Shown piece after piece: positions 1 to 7,822 of a stretch of 40,215 bases of DNA. The notes beneath the pieces were generated by a model, which searched no databases, was not told the DNA's origin, and worked only from the letters and a program-made list of their open reading frames with translations. Made by a program: the position numbers and the translations under genes. The DNA is from Parcubacteria group bacterium M6-OD1-3 (lineage in GTDB: Bacteria; Patescibacteriota; Minisyncoccia; Moranbacterales; UBA9337): assembly GCA_003056165.1 (NCBI GenBank), contig LSNR01000011.1:1-40215 (forward strand). The letters are read 5' to 3'. Position 1 is the stretch's first letter, and every line of letters starts with the position of its first letter.

Positions 1-81
1 ACCTACTCCCTGTGTGCCATTGAGAGACGCCGACCACGCACACACTCATCACCAGCAAAAACAACGAACTTGATATTTTTT

Positions 82-348
82 TTAATTTTTCCTTTCTTTT
101 AAGATACGATAGGCTGTTTCCACCCCAGATGCTGTTGCTCCAGCATTTTCAAACGCATTATGGATATAGGGAACTTTCCAGGCGGTATATGGATGCAAAG
201 TTGAAGTTACCTCTAAACAACCGGTTGCATTTATCACTACCACAGGATCATCAGTAGCATTCAAAACGTTTCTGACAATTGTTGGAATTCCACATCCGGC
301 ACAAGTTGCGTGTCCTGGTGCAAATTTTTTTGTCAATTTTTTATTCAT
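82..348 (-). CDS. porB: 2-oxoacid (pyruvate):ferredoxin oxidoreductase beta subunit, N-terminal fragment
   Basis: Thiamine-diphosphate-binding beta subunit of the PFOR complex that oxidises pyruvate to acetyl-CoA and reduces ferredoxin. The 88 residues match only the N-terminus of a protein normally near 300 residues: GHATCAGCG with two cluster-ligand cysteines (about residues 13-20), then NATGCLEVTS and FENAGATASGVETAYR. The frame closes at TAA (82-84) inside a run of eight A on the coding strand (76-83). Shifting one base across this run continues as KFVVFAGDE, the expected PorB continuation, so the stop is a frameshift. Beyond about position 50 similarity is lost and the base composition changes. 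It starts 4 bases after the sigma factor stop, so it is the last gene of the por operon. The C-terminal two thirds lie outside the window or are replaced by artefact. Confidence 0.85.
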   Translation of the reverse strand: MNKKLTKKFAPGHATCAGCGIPTIVRNVLNATDDPVVVINATGCLEVTSTLHPYTAWKVPYIHNAFENAGATASGVETAYRILKERKN

Positions 349-352
349 AATT

Positions 353-1249
353 TTATTTTTCTTTTAAATAATCATCGTAATATTGTTTTAAGAATGATTC
401 CTCATCTTCATTAATTCTCTTGCTCATTTTTTCAATAGCACTACTAATGCTTTGATTTACTGCAGACTCACTAACTCCCATTTTTTTTGCGACCTCTACT
501 TTTGCCATTTCATCCAAAAAATGCATCCTTACATAACCTTGTTGTTTCGAAGGTAGACAATCCATTTCTTTTTCAATTATTTTTTTTAATTTCTTTTTAT
601 CAAAGATCTCTCCATTATTTACATTAAACATATGTTTATTGACAACATTTGGATTTAAATAAGTTTCACCAATAACACTACTGCTTCCGCCATTACCATT
701 ATTTTTGCTAAAATATAGTGATTGTGGACTTAACTTATAAAATATTCTTTGCAATTCCAAATATTTTTCTTGGGATATATTTAATTTTTTCGCAATTTCA
801 TTATCAGATGGCTTTCTCTCAAGGATTGTTATTAAATCATCTCTTACTCTTTTATATTCTTTAATACTCTTGCTTTCACCTCTAGAAATTGGACCAACTT
901 TTCTAATATAATCCATTACCGCACCTCCAATTTTACATTCCACATAGACAGCGAATTCTCCTCCATTTATCTTTTTAAGATCTTTTTTTCTGACCGCCTT
1001 CATCACACCTTCTGCCCCCGCCAACTCTAATTCATCTGAAGAAAAAAATTGTATCAAATTGTTTTGTTTCAATATTTTTGCTACTACTCTTTTAATTAAA
1101 TAATCATATTTTTTAATAGCTTCTTCTTCTGCCTCTTTATTTTTTCTTTCAATTGATACTTCCTCTTCGCCATTTGTTAAATAAGTTTTCCTATTTTTTC
1201 TATCTTCAGAACACCTTTCTCCTCCAATATTTAATTCTTCTCGGAACAT
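353..1249 (-). CDS. RNA polymerase sigma factor, sigma-70 family, FliA/SigB-like (group 3)
   Basis: Directs RNA polymerase to an alternative promoter class. The 298 residues show region 2 at about 45-118 (DELELAGAEGVMKAV, then the GGAVMDYIRKVGPISR block typical of FliA/WhiG/SigB factors), region 3 at about 125-172, an Asn/Gly/Ser-rich linker at 180-215, and region 4 with a helix-turn-helix at about 228-280 (VEVAKKMGVSESAVNQSIS). The first 40 residues are charged and unlike the family. The start ATG has no clear Shine-Dalgarno sequence. It sits between the MazG-like gene and porB, in an operon otherwise made of oxidoreductase subunits. No flagellar genes are in view, so the regulon cannot be stated; a stress or general adaptive role is a guess. 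The family call is firm. Confidence 0.85.
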   Translation of the reverse strand: MFREELNIGGERCSEDRKNRKTYLTNGEEEVSIERKNKEAEEEAIKKYDYLIKRVVAKILKQNNLIQFFSSDELELAGAEGVMKAVRKKDLKKINGGEFAVYVECKIGGAVMDYIRKVGPISRGESKSIKEYKRVRDDLITILERKPSDNEIAKKLNISQEKYLELQRIFYKLSPQSLYFSKNNGNGGSSSVIGETYLNPNVVNKHMFNVNNGEIFDKKKLKKIIEKEMDCLPSKQQGYVRMHFLDEMAKVEVAKKMGVSESAVNQSISSAIEKMSKRINEDEESFLKQYYDDYLKEK

Positions 1250-1287
1250 ATTCGTAAATATTAAAAAATTATTAGAAATAAAACATA

Positions 1288-1577
1288 TTAATTTCTGTTT
1301 TCCTCTACAAATTTTCTTTGTGCTTTTTTGGCAATTTTAATACATTCTTCTGGGTTGTAACCTAAATCGTCGCACCAACGAATTGTGGAAAAATAATATT
1401 TCCCAATTCTTTCTTTAATTCTTCATCGGTATGTGTATCTTTATTTTTTAAATCACCTCGCTCCCAGCGACAAATATCACCAAATATTTTTCCCATCCGC
1501 ACAATAATTTGTCCTAATAATAATTTTTCCTCTCCCCAAATTTCTCTGGATTGTTTTAACAATTCTTTAATTTCCAT
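1288..1577 (-). pseudogene. MazG-like nucleotide pyrophosphohydrolase-type small protein, frameshifted
   Basis: The continuous frame (1362-1577) gives 71 residues ending ELGNIIFPQFVGATI. Adding one T in the run after ATTATTTTT restores a conserved-looking end, ELGNIIFSTIRWCDDLGYN followed by PEECIKIAKKAQRKF, closing at TAA (1288-1290), about 96 residues in all. This all-helical pattern, with Glu-rich first half and the ELGNIIF...DDLG...A..K..RKF half, fits small MazG-like NTP pyrophosphohydrolases, which clear non-canonical nucleoside triphosphates. The exact family is inferred from pattern only. It lies 109 bases after porA and 38 bases before the sigma factor. Because the lesion is a homopolymer indel next to another one in porB, a sequencing error is at least as likely as a real mutation. 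Confidence 0.6.
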
Positions 1578-1587
1578 AGTTTTTTAA

Positions 1588-1638
1588 CTACATAATATTA
1601 TTTCTCTCCTAAATGAGAATTGTGTAACACTACACAAT
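1588..1638 (-). promoter_or_regulatory. Hairpin, Shine-Dalgarno and start-stop codon pair before the MazG-like gene
   Basis: In the porA to MazG gap the coding strand carries a perfect 8-bp hairpin with a 4-base loop (1619-1638, ATTGTGTA/TACACAAT). It is followed by AGGAGAG (1604-1610) and, 10 bases on, ATG immediately followed by TAG (1588-1593). The gene's own ATG (1575-1577) is 10 bases further down and has no SD of its own. This arrangement could affect translation of the MazG-like gene, or AGGAGAG may simply be a distant SD. Function is inferred. Confidence 0.35.
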
Positions 1639-1686
1639 ATACAAAATCTGTTTTTGAATTTTTAATATTTAGCAATTATTTATTTT

Positions 1687-2859
1687 CTATTGAATATATT
1701 TTATTTTTTCTTTCAATTTTTTGGCAATCAAATCTTCAAAAACTTTTTCAATTTGTTTGGCGAAAATATCGCGACCACCTAAGCCGTAAATATAACTTGC
1801 AACTTGTATCTTCGTTAATTTATTAGTAAATGCAGTATTTACTATCTCCGAATACAATGGTCCAACCGAACCAAATGGCATTACTCGTTCCATCACTGCT
1901 ACACTTCTTGCCTTTCCTAAAACTTTTGCAACTTCCCGATATGGAAAAGGTCTAAACATTTTTATTTTTAATAAACCAACTTTTTTTCCTTCCATCCGCA
2001 TTTTATCCACTACATCTTTAGCTGTTCCCGCCGTTGACCCCATCAAAATAATAATCTGTTCAGCATCCTTTGTTTGATATTCCTCAATGACACCGTATTT
2101 TCGTCCAGAAATATTTTCAAATTCTCCAGTAATTTTTTTATAACTTTCAGCAACTTTATCTATTATTTCCGCTTGCGCTATCTTAAATTCAAAATATGAA
2201 TTCGGCAAGGCTACTGCTCCAAAAGTTTTTGGATTATCAATATCTAGGAGAGAATTTTTTGATTGATATTCGCCTACAAAATTTTTTACAACTGCATCTG
2301 GCAAAGTTTCTAAAACTTCCACGCTGTGCGAAGTTGTAAATCCATCCATAATAACCATCGTCGGTATTTTTGTTTCTTCTGCTAGTTTTGTTCCAATAAT
2401 CGTATTGTCATAAACTTCTTGCGCATCTTCAGAAAATAATTGTATCCAACCAGTATCGCGTGCACCCATCACATCGCTATGATCGCCGTGAATATTTATC
2501 GGCGCTGACAATGCTCGAGAAGAAATGAGCATTACAATCGGTAATTGCATTCCACTGGCAATGTATAAAATCTCATTCATTAGAGCTAATCCTTGAGAAC
2601 TGGTTGCTGTCACGGTTCTCGCGCCTGCCACCGAAGAACCAACACAAGCTGAGATAGCGGAATGTTCCGACTCAACTGTAATAATTTCCGTATCCACTTT
2701 TCCATCCGCTTGAAATTTAGCAAAAGCCTCCACAATCGGTGTTTGTGGAGTGATTGGATAAACTGGCATTACATCAGGCTCAACTTGACGCAAAGCTTCC
2801 GCTGATGCTGCACCACCAGTTAATGCCTTTTTAATATTTTGTATTCTCTGTTTTTTCAT
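1687..2859 (-). CDS. porA: 2-oxoacid (pyruvate):ferredoxin oxidoreductase alpha subunit
   Basis: Alpha subunit of the four-subunit PFOR, cytoplasmic, contributing the pyrimidine-binding TPP domain and the transketolase C-terminal domain. The 390 residues are full length for the family. Visible are YPITPQTP (34-41), the ESEHSAISACVGSSVAGART and TATSSQGLALMNE blocks of domain I, NIHGDHSDVMGARDTGW, and a C-terminal half with IILMGSTAGTAKDVVD and KMFRPFPYREV. Together with PorG, PorD and PorB this makes the anaerobic pyruvate to acetyl-CoA step, or the reverse with reduced ferredoxin. Substrate assignment to pyruvate rather than another 2-oxoacid is inferred from the gene set. The gene follows porD by 53 bases. 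Confidence 0.92.
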   Translation of the reverse strand: MKKQRIQNIKKALTGGAASAEALRQVEPDVMPVYPITPQTPIVEAFAKFQADGKVDTEIITVESEHSAISACVGSSVAGARTVTATSSQGLALMNEILYIASGMQLPIVMLISSRALSAPINIHGDHSDVMGARDTGWIQLFSEDAQEVYDNTIIGTKLAEETKIPTMVIMDGFTTSHSVEVLETLPDAVVKNFVGEYQSKNSLLDIDNPKTFGAVALPNSYFEFKIAQAEIIDKVAESYKKITGEFENISGRKYGVIEEYQTKDAEQIIILMGSTAGTAKDVVDKMRMEGKKVGLLKIKMFRPFPYREVAKVLGKARSVAVMERVMPFGSVGPLYSEIVNTAFTNKLTKIQVASYIYGLGGRDIFAKQIEKVFEDLIAKKLKEKIKYIQ

Positions 2860-2912
2860 TTATTTTTCATTAAGGCAGTCTCACTTATAATTAAACACTA
2901 TTTCATTAGCTA

Positions 2913-3182
2913 TTAACTATCCATCACCATTTTAATTGCTTTTGCTGGACAAACTTGCTCACAAACACCACAACCTTTGCAAAAATTATAATCAATCACC
3001 GCCAACTTCTTTTCATCACCATTGGCTTCCTTAATTTTTTTCAAAACTATACACGCATCTGGACAATGCTTAACACAAGTCCCACAACCGATGCACTTAT
3101 TTCTATCTACAATTGGTGTCACATTTCTCCAGTCGCCGGTTTTAGTAGCCTTATCTATATTGTGTTTTATATTATTTTTCAT
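2913..3182 (-). CDS. porD: 2-oxoacid:ferredoxin oxidoreductase delta subunit (2x[4Fe-4S] ferredoxin type)
   Basis: Small electron-transfer subunit of the PFOR complex. Two classical cluster motifs are present: C30-C33-C36-C40-P (CIGCGTCVKHCP) and C68-C71-C74-C78-P (CKGCGVCEQVCP), with one extra cysteine at 44. The 89-residue length and the N-terminal TGDWRNVTPIVDRNKC stretch are typical of PorD rather than of free ferredoxins. It carries electrons from the TPP/Fe-S centre of PorB to soluble ferredoxin; the ferredoxin gene at 30.5 kb is one possible acceptor (inference). It lies between porG and porA, the usual gamma-delta-alpha order. Confidence 0.93.
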   Translation of the reverse strand: MKNNIKHNIDKATKTGDWRNVTPIVDRNKCIGCGTCVKHCPDACIVLKKIKEANGDEKKLAVIDYNFCKGCGVCEQVCPAKAIKMVMDS

Positions 3183-3273
3183 TTTATAATTTCTTTCATC
3201 AACAGTGAGTTTGTCCGTCTATTGACCGACGAAAATCTTACTGCCAGAAAGCATTGAAAAATATTAAATATTT

Positions 3274-3846
3274 TTATAAACTATCGTAGCCCTTTTCAAT
3301 AGCTAGGATATTTTTTTTTGTCAGAGTTTCTCCAATCTTTTTTTCAAAAATTCTTTTAAATTGCTCCACGGCAGTTTCCAGTTTGACAATTTCAATAACT
3401 TGAATTAATTTTCCCAAAATAATTCCATTAGTATAATTACGTCCAATGATATCCATTGCTATCATATTGGCATCAATTGTTTTTATATTTCCTTTAAAAT
3501 CATGGATTTCTTTTCTAATAACCTTCTCTGTTTTTATGGTGTTAATTATCAAAGATTCATCATCATCCAAATTGTTAGCAACATTTTCACTTTTAATAAG
3601 CGTATCGTCCAGTACTACCGCCACATCCGGATCAACAATCGGCTCGTGATTTCGTATTGGCTTGTCGGAAATTTTTACATAAGTCTTGGTTGGAGCACCA
3701 CTTCGTTGTGGACCATAAAAAGAAAAGGCTTGTACGAACTTTCCTTCCGCCATCGCCGATTGTGCCAAAACTTCAGCAATACTTTTCGCGCCCTGCCCAG
3801 CTCTAGCAAAAAAAACTATTTTGAATATATTATTACTAAAATTCAT
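3274..3846 (-). CDS. porG: 2-oxoacid:ferredoxin oxidoreductase gamma subunit
   Basis: Gamma subunit of PFOR (POR_N/EKR-type catalytic domain). The 190 residues have the family start FFARAGQGAKSIAEVLAQSA, then FSFYGPQRSGAPTKTYVKISDKPIRNHEPIVDPDVAVVLDD, and the C-terminal GNYTNGIILGKLI-like block (here GRNYTNGIILGKLIQ). Length is normal for the family. It is the first por gene; its ATG is only 18 bases after the ABC permease stop, so the por genes may be read through from the transporter promoter. No separate promoter was recognised in the short gap. The 91-base gap to porD holds only a weak dyad (CGTC...GACG near 3216-3231). Confidence 0.92.
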   Translation of the reverse strand: MNFSNNIFKIVFFARAGQGAKSIAEVLAQSAMAEGKFVQAFSFYGPQRSGAPTKTYVKISDKPIRNHEPIVDPDVAVVLDDTLIKSENVANNLDDDESLIINTIKTEKVIRKEIHDFKGNIKTIDANMIAMDIIGRNYTNGIILGKLIQVIEIVKLETAVEQFKRIFEKKIGETLTKKNILAIEKGYDSL

Positions 3847-3863
3847 TTTTTATAAAATTAAAG

Positions 3864-5057
3864 TTATTTATATCTTAAAGCTTTTAGCGTATCTAAAGCA
3901 GCTGCTCTTTTCGCTGGATAAAACCCAGTTATCAATCCAACCAATGTGGAGAATACTATGACAAACACTACAAATAAAAGCGGAATGTAAAATAAATCTA
4001 TTTTCGCCCCACCAAAATTTACTGCAATCAAATTTAAAATAAAATTAAAAAACTTTGTTCCTAAATAACCTGTCAACACTCCCAGCGTTCCACCCAAAAA
4101 ACCGATTAGAATTGATTCTGTTAAAAACATACTCCAAATATCTTTTGCTGAAGCTCCTAACGATTTCATTATAGCAATTTCTTGAGTTCTTTCCAAGAGA
4201 GAAATTGTCATAGTATTAAACATTCCAATAGCACTTACAATTAATGCCAACATTCCAAATGACAATAATACAATTTGTATGACGCTAAATATTTTTCTAG
4301 TCTGATCAACTGTATCAGAGATAGCAGAAACTAAATAACCTTTCTCTGCCAGAGCCTTACGAACTGGATCAATTTGATTGTTTGAAGTAACTTTAATTTT
4401 TACTCTGTTATAATAGTCAAAACCCATTCCTGCAACCGAGCTAATTGGAATATAAACATTTGCCTTATTTTCATTTTTTATAACACCTTTAATCAAATAT
4501 TCCTTTGAAAAAGTCTTTTTGGGTGCGCCATCTTTCTTATTTTCTGAAGGAATAGCTATATCAATTATAATTTTTTTATCTTGAAAATTATTAACATTTA
4601 TATGCAACAGATCGAGTAAATTTTTAGTAACAATTGCTGTATTTACATCTTTGACAGAAAATAGTTTTCCATATTGAACATTAACGCCCTCCATTCGAAA
4701 AAAATTTGAATTAACAATATTTATTTTTGTATCGGTCGTAAAGTTGTCATTGTGAATTTGTACCTTCTGTGTGATAACTGGTGTTGCATTGACAATTCCG
4801 TGGATATTTTTAATAGCTGGCATTTCTTTCTCCATGATTACACCCTCGTCTGTATTCCCCGAAAATACATCAAGAGAAAGTAAAGAATCGCTAGTGGCAA
4901 TTTTTTCCAAAACGACTTTTTGCATTCCATAGCCCAAAGAAACGAGAAAAAATATTGAGGCAATACCAACACTAATCCCCATTATTGTTAAGAATGTTCG
5001 CAAACGATTATTTTTAAACGATCGTGCTGATATTTTAATTGTATCTAGTATTCGCAT
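3864..5057 (-). CDS. ABC transporter permease, MacB/FtsX family
   Basis: Membrane subunit of a MacB-type ABC system. The protein begins MRILDTIKISARSFKNNRLRTFLTIMGISVGIASIFFL, the typical cytoplasmic lead-in and first membrane segment. A large extracytoplasmic MacB_PCD-like domain follows (about residues 45-260), then three C-terminal membrane segments of the FtsX domain, including LLERTQEIAIMKSLGASAKDI and the end GFYPAKRAAALDTLKALRYK. The frame is open 16 codons further upstream, but those residues look unlike the family and would overlap the ATPase gene, so the internal ATG at 5055-5057 is preferred. It forms a pair with the upstream ATPase. Such systems move lipoproteins, peptides or drugs, or act as mechanotransmitters; the substrate here is unknown. 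Confidence 0.88.
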   Translation of the reverse strand: MRILDTIKISARSFKNNRLRTFLTIMGISVGIASIFFLVSLGYGMQKVVLEKIATSDSLLSLDVFSGNTDEGVIMEKEMPAIKNIHGIVNATPVITQKVQIHNDNFTTDTKINIVNSNFFRMEGVNVQYGKLFSVKDVNTAIVTKNLLDLLHINVNNFQDKKIIIDIAIPSENKKDGAPKKTFSKEYLIKGVIKNENKANVYIPISSVAGMGFDYYNRVKIKVTSNNQIDPVRKALAEKGYLVSAISDTVDQTRKIFSVIQIVLLSFGMLALIVSAIGMFNTMTISLLERTQEIAIMKSLGASAKDIWSMFLTESILIGFLGGTLGVLTGYLGTKFFNFILNLIAVNFGGAKIDLFYIPLLFVVFVIVFSTLVGLITGFYPAKRAAALDTLKALRYK

Positions 5058-5085
5058 ATTTTTGATATTAAAACAAATATTCCGC

Positions 5086-6399
5086 CTAAGACATTCCATA
5101 TCCAATCATCAATATTAAATCCATTTTTTTAGATATTTTTTTGGCCGTTTTCTTATTGAAGCCAACACCGCCGACTCTTTCTGGTATATCTAATAAATTT
5201 TGAAATTTTTCTCTATCAATTTTATTTATTATTCTATGCTTAACAGCTTCTCTTAGCCTATTCAACTGACTGAATTTTATATTTATATCAACTTGCGATA
5301 ATAAATATTTTAAAACAATTTCAGTTCTCTTATCGCTACCTATTTTTTTTGTCGCTGATACACTATGTGCAACAGCAATAAATGATTCTATTTTTTGCGA
5401 AACTTTTTTGGCTGTTCTGGCATCCATATCTAGCCCACCTCGCTCTTCTGAATCATCCAATCTTCTGTAAAGCTCTTCTTCATCCACTGTCCCTAAAATT
5501 CTTTGCCTAACGGTGTCTTCTAGGAATTTAACTTGTCTCTCGTCCATCTCAATCAATAACGCTCGTGTCAAAATTTTAGCTTTCATCGGTGTTATCAACA
5601 TTTTAATTTGCTCTCGACTTAAGCCCTGAAAATTTCTAAATAAAACTTCAAGTTTGCTCATTTCGTCAGAGTCCTTATTATCAGTCTTTGTAATTTCCCC
5701 GCTAGTATCTCTAAATTCTTGATTGATGATTTTCCCATCTTTCATATATATAATATGATCACCCCATACTATATTATCAGGATTGTGTGACACCATTATG
5801 ATAGTTTTCTCCTCTTTCCTATTTAAATTACTTAAAATTTTCATTACATTATTGGCAGATTTCGAATCCAAATTTCCTACCGGCTCATCTGCCAATAAAA
5901 TTGGCTGACTATTTATAATTGCTCGAGCAATTCCTATCCGTTGTTGTTCTCCTCCAGAAAGTTCAGTTGGAATTTTGTTAGCATGTTCTTTAATGCCAAA
6001 TCTGTCCAAAAGCTTTAAAGCCTTTGTTTCTCTTTGTTTTTTGCTATAATTTGTAAAAATTTGCGGGATAACAACATTATCCAAAACACTAAGCGTCGGA
6101 ATGAGGTTATAAGACTGAAAAATCATTCCAATTGTTTTTCTGTGAAAACGAACTTTCGCACTTTCAGTCATCTTATAAAGATTTTTATCTTCCACAAGAA
6201 CTTCACCATCATCCGGTTTTTCTAATCCAGAGATAGTATTGAGCAAACTTGACTTTCCACATCCTGATGGTCCAAAAATAATTACAAAATTATTTTTTTC
6301 TATTTCCAAATTCACATCAAAAAGAGCCTGGAAAGCATTGGCTTTGTTCTTATTATATGTAAGGTTAATATTCTTTAATTTAATCAGTGTTTCTGCCAT
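5086..6399 (-). CDS. ABC transporter ATP-binding protein (MacB/LolD type) with long duplicated C-terminal extension
   Basis: Residues 1-225 are a complete ATPase of the LolD/MacB class: Walker A GPSGCGKS (43-50), Q-loop near 95, signature LSGGEQQ (147-153), Walker B ILLADEP (167-173) and the switch His in MVSHNPD. It energises the adjacent FtsX-type permease. The remaining about 200 residues are not part of the family core. They contain two roughly 50-residue copies of one helical unit (about 288-338 and 378-427), each ending in a GG-x-(D/G)-x4-(R/K)TAKK(V/I)S-x-K(I/M) motif. The extension has no membrane segment and is presumably cytoplasmic. The gene ends 28 bases before the chosen permease start. 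Role of the extension is unknown. Confidence 0.9.
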   Translation of the reverse strand: MAETLIKLKNINLTYNKNKANAFQALFDVNLEIEKNNFVIIFGPSGCGKSSLLNTISGLEKPDDGEVLVEDKNLYKMTESAKVRFHRKTIGMIFQSYNLIPTLSVLDNVVIPQIFTNYSKKQRETKALKLLDRFGIKEHANKIPTELSGGEQQRIGIARAIINSQPILLADEPVGNLDSKSANNVMKILSNLNRKEEKTIIMVSHNPDNIVWGDHIIYMKDGKIINQEFRDTSGEITKTDNKDSDEMSKLEVLFRNFQGLSREQIKMLITPMKAKILTRALLIEMDERQVKFLEDTVRQRILGTVDEEELYRRLDDSEERGGLDMDARTAKKVSQKIESFIAVAHSVSATKKIGSDKRTEIVLKYLLSQVDINIKFSQLNRLREAVKHRIINKIDREKFQNLLDIPERVGGVGFNKKTAKKISKKMDLILMIGYGMS

Positions 6400-6452
6400 T
6401 TTGTTTTGTTTTTGTTAAAATTTCATCAATAAAATAAAACCACAATGTAATT

Positions 6453-6461
6453 ATTATACCA
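6453..6461 (-). promoter_or_regulatory. Extended -10 promoter for the ABC/por operon
   Basis: On the minus strand TGG directly precedes a perfect TATAAT (6453-6458), an extended -10 element, about 55 bases before the ATPase start. No good -35 hexamer is seen. It would drive the ATPase, the permease and possibly the por genes. Confidence 0.5.
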
Positions 6462-6544
6462 CCTTTTTGAAAAAATACGAAACTGATTTTAATACCAGCA
6501 TTGTTTTCAAAGTAACAAATAAAAATTCCACTGTCTACTAAAAT

Positions 6545-7804
6545 TTAAATTTCATTGTTTTTACAAATCTTAGCATATTTCCAAGCACTGGGACGAATTT
6601 TTCTCTCTTGTGTTTTAAAATCAACTTCCACCAAACCAAATCTCGGCCAATAACCCTTATCCCATTCAAAATTATCCAATAATGACCAATAAAAATACCC
6701 TCGCACATCCACGCCTTCTTCAATTGCTTTATGCACCCAACGCAAGTGTTCTTTAATAAATTGCTCTCGCCGACTATCATCCGCATCCGCCAAACCGTTT
6801 TCGGTGATATAAATGGGAAGACCATATTTCTTCAAATCTTTTAAAATTCTATAAATACCTTTTGGATATATCTCCCACTCCAAATCGCTAACTATACGAT
6901 CATTTGTCTTAATAATTTGAACTGGAAGTTTTATCTTTTTATGAAAATAATATTGAACCGTTAAAAAATCATTTTTTCCACTTACCATCTTTAAAAATTT
7001 ATCTCTAGAAAAATAATTTGCTACTTTTAACACAAAATTATTCAATTTTGATTTCTCATTGATAGCCTCAAAATCTGTAATAATGTTAGCAAAACCAATC
7101 TTACAATCATTATTTAAATTATGAATAACATTATACGCTTCATTATGTGTCATTGCTAATATTTTATAAACTCGCCAAGCCGATAAAATACTTTTTTTTT
7201 GCGGTGGCCATACTCCAGTAATATATGAACTAGCGATAACAGACATTGGCTCATTAATAGTTATCCAAAAATTTACCAAATCTCCCAAGTTAGCGACCAC
7301 GAATTTCACATAATTTGAAAAATGTTCAGGAAATTTCTTATTATATTCTCCTCCTTTTTTTGATAACCAAACCGGATTAGTCCAATGCCACAAAGTCACC
7401 ATCGGTTCCAGCCCTCGTTTTTTTAATGCCAAAATAACTTTCCGGTAATGTTCAATTTCTTTTTCGTCAAACTTTCCTTCCTCTGGTTCAATCCGCGACC
7501 ACTCAATGGAAAAACGATGCGCGTTGTGCCCTAATTCTTTGGCAATATCAAAATCCTCTTCATAACGATTATAGTGATCACAAGCCTTTTCAGAGATATA
7601 GTTCTCCAATTCAAACATTTCCGGAAATTTTTCTTGTTGCCATTTTTTCCATTTGTCGCCCGCCTCCTTTGCCAATCGCTCAGCATTTTTTTTCTCCCAT
7701 TCACTCCAACTATTTTTATTTCCACCCTCAACCTGATGAGCGCTAGTTGCCGAACCCCACAAAAAATCTTCTGGAAATTTATTCTTTAATTCTATTTCTG
7801 ACAT
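6545..7804 (-). CDS. Glycoside hydrolase family 1 protein (beta-glucosidase-like)
   Basis: Retaining beta-glycosidase with a TIM-barrel fold. The 419 residues start with the family signature FPEDFLWGSATSAHQVEG, carry the acid/base Glu in the TINEP motif (E185) and the nucleophile Glu in YITENG (E335), and end with the YFYWSLLDNFEWDKGYWPRFGL block before RKIRPSAWKYAK. All catalytic landmarks are intact and no signal peptide is seen, so the enzyme is probably cytoplasmic and acts on short beta-linked sugars such as cellobiose or lactose-type disaccharides. It is slightly shorter than the usual 440-480 residues. It lies 18 bases after the upstream hypothetical gene, suggesting co-transcription. 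Exact substrate cannot be read from sequence. Confidence 0.92.
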   Translation of the reverse strand: MSEIELKNKFPEDFLWGSATSAHQVEGGNKNSWSEWEKKNAERLAKEAGDKWKKWQQEKFPEMFELENYISEKACDHYNRYEEDFDIAKELGHNAHRFSIEWSRIEPEEGKFDEKEIEHYRKVILALKKRGLEPMVTLWHWTNPVWLSKKGGEYNKKFPEHFSNYVKFVVANLGDLVNFWITINEPMSVIASSYITGVWPPQKKSILSAWRVYKILAMTHNEAYNVIHNLNNDCKIGFANIITDFEAINEKSKLNNFVLKVANYFSRDKFLKMVSGKNDFLTVQYYFHKKIKLPVQIIKTNDRIVSDLEWEIYPKGIYRILKDLKKYGLPIYITENGLADADDSRREQFIKEHLRWVHKAIEEGVDVRGYFYWSLLDNFEWDKGYWPRFGLVEVDFKTQERKIRPSAWKYAKICKNNEI

Positions 7805-7822
7805 TTTTTTTACAACAAAAAA

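Noticed and set aside
1620-1826. Plus-strand open frames opposite porA and the por genes
   Set aside because: They lie antisense to well-supported genes, are rich in Phe/Ile/Leu from AT-rich antisense DNA and show no family features.
3183-3273. Regulatory RNA between porG and porD
   Set aside because: Only a 4-bp dyad (CGTC/GACG) and an 11-codon frame are visible; nothing beyond chance.
6538-6825. Second minus-strand frame inside the GH1 gene
   Set aside because: It overlaps the conserved C-terminal half of GH1 in another frame; GH1 motifs are intact, so there is no frameshift.
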